Of a stretch of DNA of 64,000 nt, positions 59,049 through 64,000 are shown piece after piece (the stretch's first letter is position 1; every line of letters starts with the position of its first letter). Location: NCBI RefSeq assembly GCF_011386835.1, contig NC_088792.1, forward strand, positions 110,580,421 to 110,644,420, written 5' to 3'. The notes beneath the pieces are model-generated. The model had not been told where the DNA came from. It was given only the letters and a program-made list of their open reading frames with translations, and ran no database searches. Both the position numbers and the translations under genes were made by a program. The DNA comes from Chrysemys picta bellii. Lineage: Eukaryota; Chordata; Testudines; Emydidae.

Positions 59049-59329
59049 GGTACATCCACACTTGGAGCTGGGGGTGTAATTTCCAGCTCTGGTAGACATA
59101 CGAGCACTAGCTTTGACTGAACTAGCATGCTAAAAATAGAAGTGTAGTCACGTCAGCGTGGGCTAGCCACCCCAAATACAACCTTGCCCAGAATTCCAAG
59201 TATTTCTCAAGTAAATAGCCTGTTCCACTGCCCGCGCCACCACAGTTACACTTTTTTTTTTAGTGTGCTAGAGCATGCACATCCACTCAAGCTGGAAATT
59301 ACACCTCCAGCTTGAAGTGTAGATGTACC
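59049..59329. mobile_element. Hairpin MITE with GGTACATCCACACTT ends
   Basis: Left GGTACATCCACACTTGGAGC is inverted at the right as AAGTGTAGATGTACC. Internal pairs include 'gggtgtaatttccagct' against 'agctggaaattacacc' and 'actagcatgctaaaa' against 'tttagtgtgctagagcatg'. Non-coding. Confidence 0.65.
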
Positions 59330-59808
59330 CACAGCCCAGACAACCTAGGGTATGCATTATAGCTCCTCCAAATTATTGGTGTTCTGACTACAACACAGAG
59401 ATGCAAAGGAAAAAAAAAAAGTCAAAGATAATAGAATGCTTTGGTAAACCACCCAAGCTTGAACATTTTGGACTGAATGTTTAAAAGTTATTCTCCAAAA
59501 GAAGAAACAAATTTTACTGGAATCCTCAGAACATGACACAATGCCATTGTCTCTCTGTGACAATACTCTGTATCATCCTTTGTTTTTCATAAATTATAAA
59601 GTAACACAAAAAAGCACTAGCTAATGTAGATACTCCATTGCTAGAGTAAGAGAAAAGAAGTTTAAGAAAAAAAGGAAATTACTCTTTTAACAACTATCAA
59701 AGTTTTGTTATTGTAGAATTTACATTAACTATTTTGTTAGCAGTATTAATTTTAGCACCACTGTAATTGCTTTAGAAATAGCCTTGATAATAGCTTTTGT
59801 ATTATTTT
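59330..59808. other. Unrecognised AT-rich DNA
   Basis: No feature can be supported. Confidence 0.4.
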
Positions 59809-60504
59809 TGTAACAGTACAAGAGACAGTTAGAGAGATAAATACTGAAAGAAGTAAAGAATATCACTGTAAACATGAATAAGTTTTTCTTGAGCATGAGA
59901 GGTAGACTGGGAAGCCAGATGTACTGAATGTAGTAGGAAGAGAACCTGAGACATAAGCTCTTGTATTAGAGGCCTGGTATGAGGCAGGACCTGCTTACAT
60001 AATTTGGCAAGAACAGGGCTGATATTGCAGAAATATATATTTCTAAGAAGTGGTAGTCACAGAGTATGTATGCAAACACATTTCAATATTAAGTGGTACC
60101 AGAACATGCCAATATTAAGGATGTCACAAAAACATTTCCCAAGGATAACAGGAACACATTGACCCCTTCTAAAAGATAAGGTCAGAATGACAGTATGTAA
60201 TAGAAATGTTTTAATCAAACCAACATGTACAAAATAATAGGTAATAACTAGCGACACCAGGGGGAAGTAACTAACTATGTCAAAGGGGCAGTAATAAAGA
60301 TGTATCTCAGTGGGAATATCTTTGGCCAGCCTAGGGAGCAGTGGAAAGTCTCACCACTGACTGAGCTGCGTCCATTGTCACGAGCATGCATGTCTTAGCA
60401 TCCGTGTAGAGTCTGCCAGGTGCTATTACTGTGCTTTGTCAACAATAAACTTGGCCAGGTGACTTTGCTGAAAACCAAGTCTGAAAAAAGTAATTCCATT
60501 GACA
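59809..60504 (+). mobile_element. Solo-LTR-like block
   Basis: Begins TGTAACAGTAC and ends near CCATTGACA. AATAAA lies at 60444-60449 within 'ttgtcaacaataaacttgg', a U3-R/U5 type arrangement seen in retroviral LTRs. No coding sequence. No matching target duplication, so the edges are approximate. Confidence 0.5.
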
Positions 60505-60794
60505 TCCAATCTAAGGCCCCTTTACACTGCCAGAATAGGATAAAGTGGTCTTATTGTATATGAGAATCAGGCCCTAATTTATTTTCTGAAGACTCATACT
60601 GCTAATGCCGGGAACTGTTAACTTAGTAATATAGTGATATAGCTAATGAGTCACATAAGGGTGACTTGTAAGCTTAAATACAAATGAAATTGTTATATTG
60701 GGGCTATTAATAAATTTCCAAGACCAAACAATTGACTAGAGCCAGGAAGAAAGGAAAGAAAAAAAAACAAGTTAAAAAAAAGTTTATCCAACTA
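60505..60794. other. Unrecognised AT-rich DNA
   Basis: No feature can be supported. Confidence 0.4.
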
Positions 60795-60895
60795 TTGATT
60801 TATTGGGTAAGGTTCTTTGGCTTGTGTCATGTAGAAGGTCAGGCTAGAAGACAATAATGGTTCCTTTTGGCCTTAAAAATCTATGAACCTATTTA
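60795..60895 (+). mobile_element. CR1 3' terminus
   Basis: 'ttctttggcttgtgtcatg', 'aggtcaggctagaagacaataatgg' and 'ccttttggccttaaaaatctatgaa' give the terminal part of a CR1 in plus orientation. It is the reverse complement of the type of end seen at 28650. Confidence 0.7.
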
Positions 60896-61892
60896 ACCAC
60901 GGGGAAAGAGGAGTCTAAGAGCCCAGATAACAATGGATCGCCATCCTCCATGGGTTGGTACCTTGTCTGGTTATAAGAGAAACTTAAAATGAGGGCTAGA
61001 AATATGACTAGATTGTGCCAAGCCTTGGAATGGTTTGCGGTGTTGCGCTTTGGCCTCTGTAATTAAAGAGTTTGTCTTTCCATATTTGCCATTACCATTC
61101 TCAAACTGTGCAGCAGGTAAGTCAATAAAAAGGAGGGAATAGGAAGTGATTACTTCCTGGTACTTATAGTATATCGAGGAAAAGGCAAGGCTGAGGATGG
61201 AAGAAGGCACCCTACTAGGGATATTTTAAAAAAAGGAAACAGAACTTTTTAGAAGCAAATATAATCAAAATATCAATGAACTATGCATTAGTGATGACAT
61301 TGAGGAGTTTAGTAGCAATATAACGAGGAGAATCATGATGGCAGCAAAGTTAGCTATACCTAAGCTATCAACTCACCCCAAAGGTAGAAACCATGTATGA
61401 TGGTGGAATGAGGAGTATAAAAAAGCAATCAAGGAAAATAATAAAACATATAAGAAAGAAAAAAAATACAATGAATACTGAGGACTTAGTGAAATATAAA
61501 AGAAACAAGGCAATTGCACAAAGAAAAAAGCTGGAGAAAGTACTGTGAAAAAGGTATATAAGCAGATTAGGACAACGAATGGAATATGGAGTAAGAGCAA
61601 TTCTATACAGGCCTCATTGTAGAAAGCTAATAGATAAAAAGCTCTAATGAAGGAAAAGCAGAAGCCCTAGAAGAAATATTCCACAACGTTAGGAATGGTG
61701 AAAATGTAGTCCCAGTGTGGAAGGCAGGTAAGCTCTGAACAAGACTTGATGCATACAGGCCAATTGCCCTCACATCATGTAAAGCCATAGGAAGAATGGT
61801 GGCAAAGATTAACAACAAATCTAGAGAGCAATGGATTTATAGACTATGTGCATAGTGGGCTCAGGAGGGGAAGGAATACAGTTGATCATTTA

Positions 61893-62192
61893 GGGTACGT
61901 CCAGACTACCCGCCGTATCGGCGGGTAGCGATCGATTTATCGGGGATCGATATATCGCATCTTGTTAAGACGCGATATATCGATCCCCGAACACACTCCC
62001 TGTCGACTCCGGAACTCCACCAGAGCGAGCGGCGGTAGCGGAGTCGACGGGGGAGGTGCGGCCGTCGATCACGCGCCGTGAGGATGGGAGGTAAGTCGGA
62101 ATAAGATATGTCGACTTCAGCTACGGTATTCCCATAGCTGAAGTTGCGTATTTTACATCGACACCCCCTCACCCCCGAGTGTAGACCAGGCC
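61893..62192. mobile_element. Harbinger-like MITE, copy D, inserted in LINE RT
   Basis: 300 bp from GGGTACGTCCAGACTAC to GTGTAGACCAGGCC. All four hairpins are intact: TACCCGCCG/CGGCGGGTA (61907-61927), a perfect 19-bp stem (61940-61958 with 61972-61990), GTCGACTCCG/CGGAGTCGAC (62002-62011, 62039-62048) and CTTCAGCTA/TAGCTGAAG (62115-62143). The flanks TTA and ATC no longer match. It splits the RT between the VDH and RVATEAQ codons. Confidence 0.88.
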
Positions 62193-62243
62193 ATCGTAAG
62201 AGTAGCGACAGAAGCACAAAAATGTATTAACAATAAAGGTTAT

Positions 62244-62570
62244 ATGATAGTGGCTTTCCTAGATATTGAAAAAGTGTATGATATGGAGAGAGGGTTTAGT
62301 GCATACAACAGCATAAAAGGAAGAATAGATAGGGAGATAAAGGATTTCTTAAGTAAAAGAACTATGCAGGTCAGAGTAGGGAAAGCCTACTCTAGCATAT
62401 ATACCATGACGAATGGCACTCCAAAGGTGAGTGTCATCAGCCCTTCCTTATTCAACATAATGATAAATGATCTCCAGGAAAGGATGAGTGCAGGAATAGA
62501 CATTTCCTTGTTTGCAGATGACTCTGTCAGATGGGCTAAAAACAGAAACCAGGAAATAGCTGAGAAGTGA
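62244..62570 (+). pseudogene. Jockey/I-like reverse transcriptase palm (108 residues)
   Basis: Open frame with motif A FLDIEKVYD (residues 5-13), motif B GTPKVSVISPSLF (58-70; the usual QG is KV, probably mutated) and motif C LFADD (89-93, catalytic Asp pair at 62517-62522). NIMINDL after motif B is typical of the jockey/I group and differs from CR1's NLFINDL. About 15 residues seem missing after motif A. It copies LINE RNA in the ancestral element; this copy is defective. The Met start is internal. Confidence 0.85.
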
Positions 62571-63085
62571 ATTTAATGAAACCCTTAGGAAGAGTGTGGA
62601 ATGGAGAAACGTGGGGCTTGAAATTTTCAATTCCCACAACCAAAGGAAAATTTAAAAAAATTATAAACTGTCTCTATATAGGCAGCAAATAAGTATAGTT
62701 AAAAGCTACAAATTCCTGAGTGTGACATTTGATAGCAGGCTAACATGGAAGCATCACATTGAAAATAGTCGATAAATGTAAGGTTTTTCTTTTAAAAGTA
62801 TTACTGGAACCACCTGGGGCACAGATAAGAAAGCTATGGTAATGCTTTCTGGAGCATTAGTAAGACCAGTCATTGAGTACAGATGCCAGGCATTCAGTTC
62901 AGCATCAAAAACTAACCTAAGGAACCTACACTCAATCAAAGCCCAAGCATTACACATAGCATGTGGTGCCTTCATCATGACCCCTTTGTGTGTAATGCGG
63001 ACAGCTGCTTGTGAAATGCCTGTAGCATTAAGAATGAAATTACTGGATTTAATCTTTTGGGCAAAAGTCATAGTACAGAGGTAAG

Positions 63086-63439
63086 ATGGAAACACTAAAC
63101 AAATATATGAAGAAAAGAGGGAGAATAACTATATACCATGAAATCTAGCACATGGTGGTTATAGAACCAGTATGTGAGTCTGCTATGCCATAAAATTTAA
63201 GAAGAAAAGGGCTTGGGGCTGCCCAGGTGCTGGTTCGCTGGGTTGGGTCTGGTCTGGTTTGGCTGGAGGATAGGACTGGAGAGGGTTGCTGAACTCGCAG
63301 CAGGGGGAAGCCTGCGCTCTGCTTCTGGCTGGCTGAGCAGAGCTGGAAATACAGTCTGAGAGAAAGGCTGGAAGTTACACTGGAAAATGAGGGAGAAGTA
63401 GCAAGGGATGAGGAATGAATTCAGACTAGGAAGAAGGAA
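63086..63439. other. GC-richer spacer before LINE ORF1
   Basis: 63205-63330 is GC-rich for this window ('ggttgggtctggtctggtttggctgg'). It may be the 5' UTR of the LINE whose ORF1 follows, judged only from position and composition. Confidence 0.3.
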
Positions 63440-63479
63440 AAAAATATAAATGTCTGTATCTGAAGAACAGGGAGCAGAC

Positions 63480-64000
63480 AGGGATGGTAAAGAGTAAGGA
63501 GAGGGAGCAACATCTTATAATTGTCAAATCACTAGCTAATGATGTAAAAACAGGAGATGTTAATCCCTTGAAAACAGTGGAATGGATTAGATGAAGTAAC
63601 AGAGATTTATTAAGAGCTAAAAGACTACAGGGTGCAGATTTATTAATATCATGTACACATAAGAATAGGCTGAGAAACTTCTTAAAAACAACAATATTAG
63701 GAAAAATAAAAGTAATTTGCCAGCTACCTAAATATATGACACAAACAACAGGGGAAATGTACAGGGTTCCACTGGGCATGACTGAGGATGAAATTAAAAG
63801 GGGTGTAGGTGAGGACCAAGTGCCATTTGTTAAGCAACTGATTAGCAGGAGAGGGAGAGAACTCACACCATTCACAGCTGTCCAAGTAACGTTTAAAGGT
63901 GCAATGCTACCCGATAGGATTAAAATTGGATATGAACTCTTCTTGGTTAAACCATATCTCCCAGCCACCTTGAGATGTTATAAATATCAAAAGTATGGGC
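63480..64000 (+). pseudogene. Jockey/I-like LINE ORF1 (gag-like), runs off window
   Basis: A plus-strand frame with one stop (about 63594) reads LLRAKRLQGADLLISC, then GKIKVICQLPKYMTQTTGEMY, DEIKRGVGEDQVPFVKQLI, TPFTAVQVTFKGAMLPDRIKI, and finally LRCYKYQKYG at the window edge. The last is the start of a CCHC zinc knuckle, RCxxCQxxGH, with the second Cys changed to Tyr. This is the layout of ORF1 in jockey/I-group LINEs, an RNA-binding nucleocapsid-like protein. It lies just after ORF2 of a second fragment of the same group. Confidence 0.7.

Larger units (their letters stand above)
61244..63085 (+). mobile_element. Jockey/I-like LINE ORF2 fragment, decayed
   Basis: Plus-strand pieces follow the ORF2 order. 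Linker DIEEFSSNITRRIMMAAKLAIPK and WWNEEYKKAIKENNKTYKKEK at 61295-61470, RT fingers 'GRRGRNTVDH'-like at about 61860-61889, an inserted Harbinger-like MITE (61893-62192), palm at 62200-62575, and thumb at 62700-63085 (VMLSGALVRPVIEYRCQAF, KTNLRNLHSIKAQALHIACG). Stops and frameshifts are many upstream of the MITE. Endonuclease is absent and no 3' end was recognised. It is not CR1. Confidence 0.8.

Noticed and set aside
63426..63968. Minus-strand frame of 180 residues
   Set aside because: Antisense of the LINE ORF1 on the plus strand, which has recognisable ORF1 wording.
1..64000. CRISPR array, operons or ribosome-binding sites
   Set aside because: No regularly spaced identical repeats with unique spacers. 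The repeat content is that of a vertebrate nuclear genome.

Overview
This window looks like vertebrate, non-coding nuclear DNA, most probably from a turtle and plausibly a hidden-necked (cryptodire) one. The main clues are CR1-type LINE fragments with the 3' UTR wording typical of turtles, a tRNA-derived SINE whose head reads as a tRNA-like A box and B box, and many hAT and Harbinger-like MITEs. There is also a set of solo LTRs. These family names come from memory of reptile genomes, because no database search was possible. I found no exon of a host protein-coding gene, no tRNA, rRNA or snRNA gene, and nothing bacterial (no operons, no CRISPR).

Layout. 1-18 kb: AT-rich intergenic DNA with scattered CR1 and SINE pieces, a hairpin retroposon with a perfect 14-bp target duplication (3.8-4.0 kb), a solo-LTR-like block (4.8-6.0 kb), a transposon with 20-bp inverted ends (10.9-11.9 kb), a MITE carrying three promoter-type motifs (12.2-12.8 kb), and a Harbinger-like MITE (16.7 kb). 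18.0-20.1 kb: a 2.09-kb solo LTR. 21.3-23.2 kb: a relatively young CR1 with most of its reverse transcriptase readable, interrupted by a SINE. 24.2-25.1 kb: another LTR-like block. 28.65-29.8 kb: a second CR1 interrupted by a hAT MITE. 30.25-30.92 kb: a solo LTR. 33.3-33.6 kb: a third CR1 fragment.

33.64-36.03 kb holds the most unusual item. It is a broken, intronless gene of about 560 codons for a zinc-finger, transposase-like protein. It is preceded by four exact copies of one 10-mer at 21, 21 and 30-bp spacing and followed by a poly(A) signal. The 10-mer contains the 9-bp core of the ATF4/CHOP amino-acid response element, as I remember it. 38.7-39.7 kb is LTR-like. 40-57 kb is mostly unrecognised AT-rich DNA with hAT MITEs, one of which hosts a nested Harbinger-like MITE. 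58.5-62.2 kb holds two more copies of that MITE, which folds as four consecutive hairpins, and an LTR-like block. 61.2-64.0 kb has two LINE fragments of a jockey/I-like clade: ORF2 reverse transcriptase first, then the start of ORF1 running off the window end.

The coding pieces all belong to mobile elements and nearly all are broken. The nested insertions (SINE in CR1, hAT in CR1, Harbinger-like in hAT, Harbinger-like in LINE, MITE in SINE) give relative ages. Edges of elements are by eye and may be off by tens of bases unless a target-site duplication is quoted.
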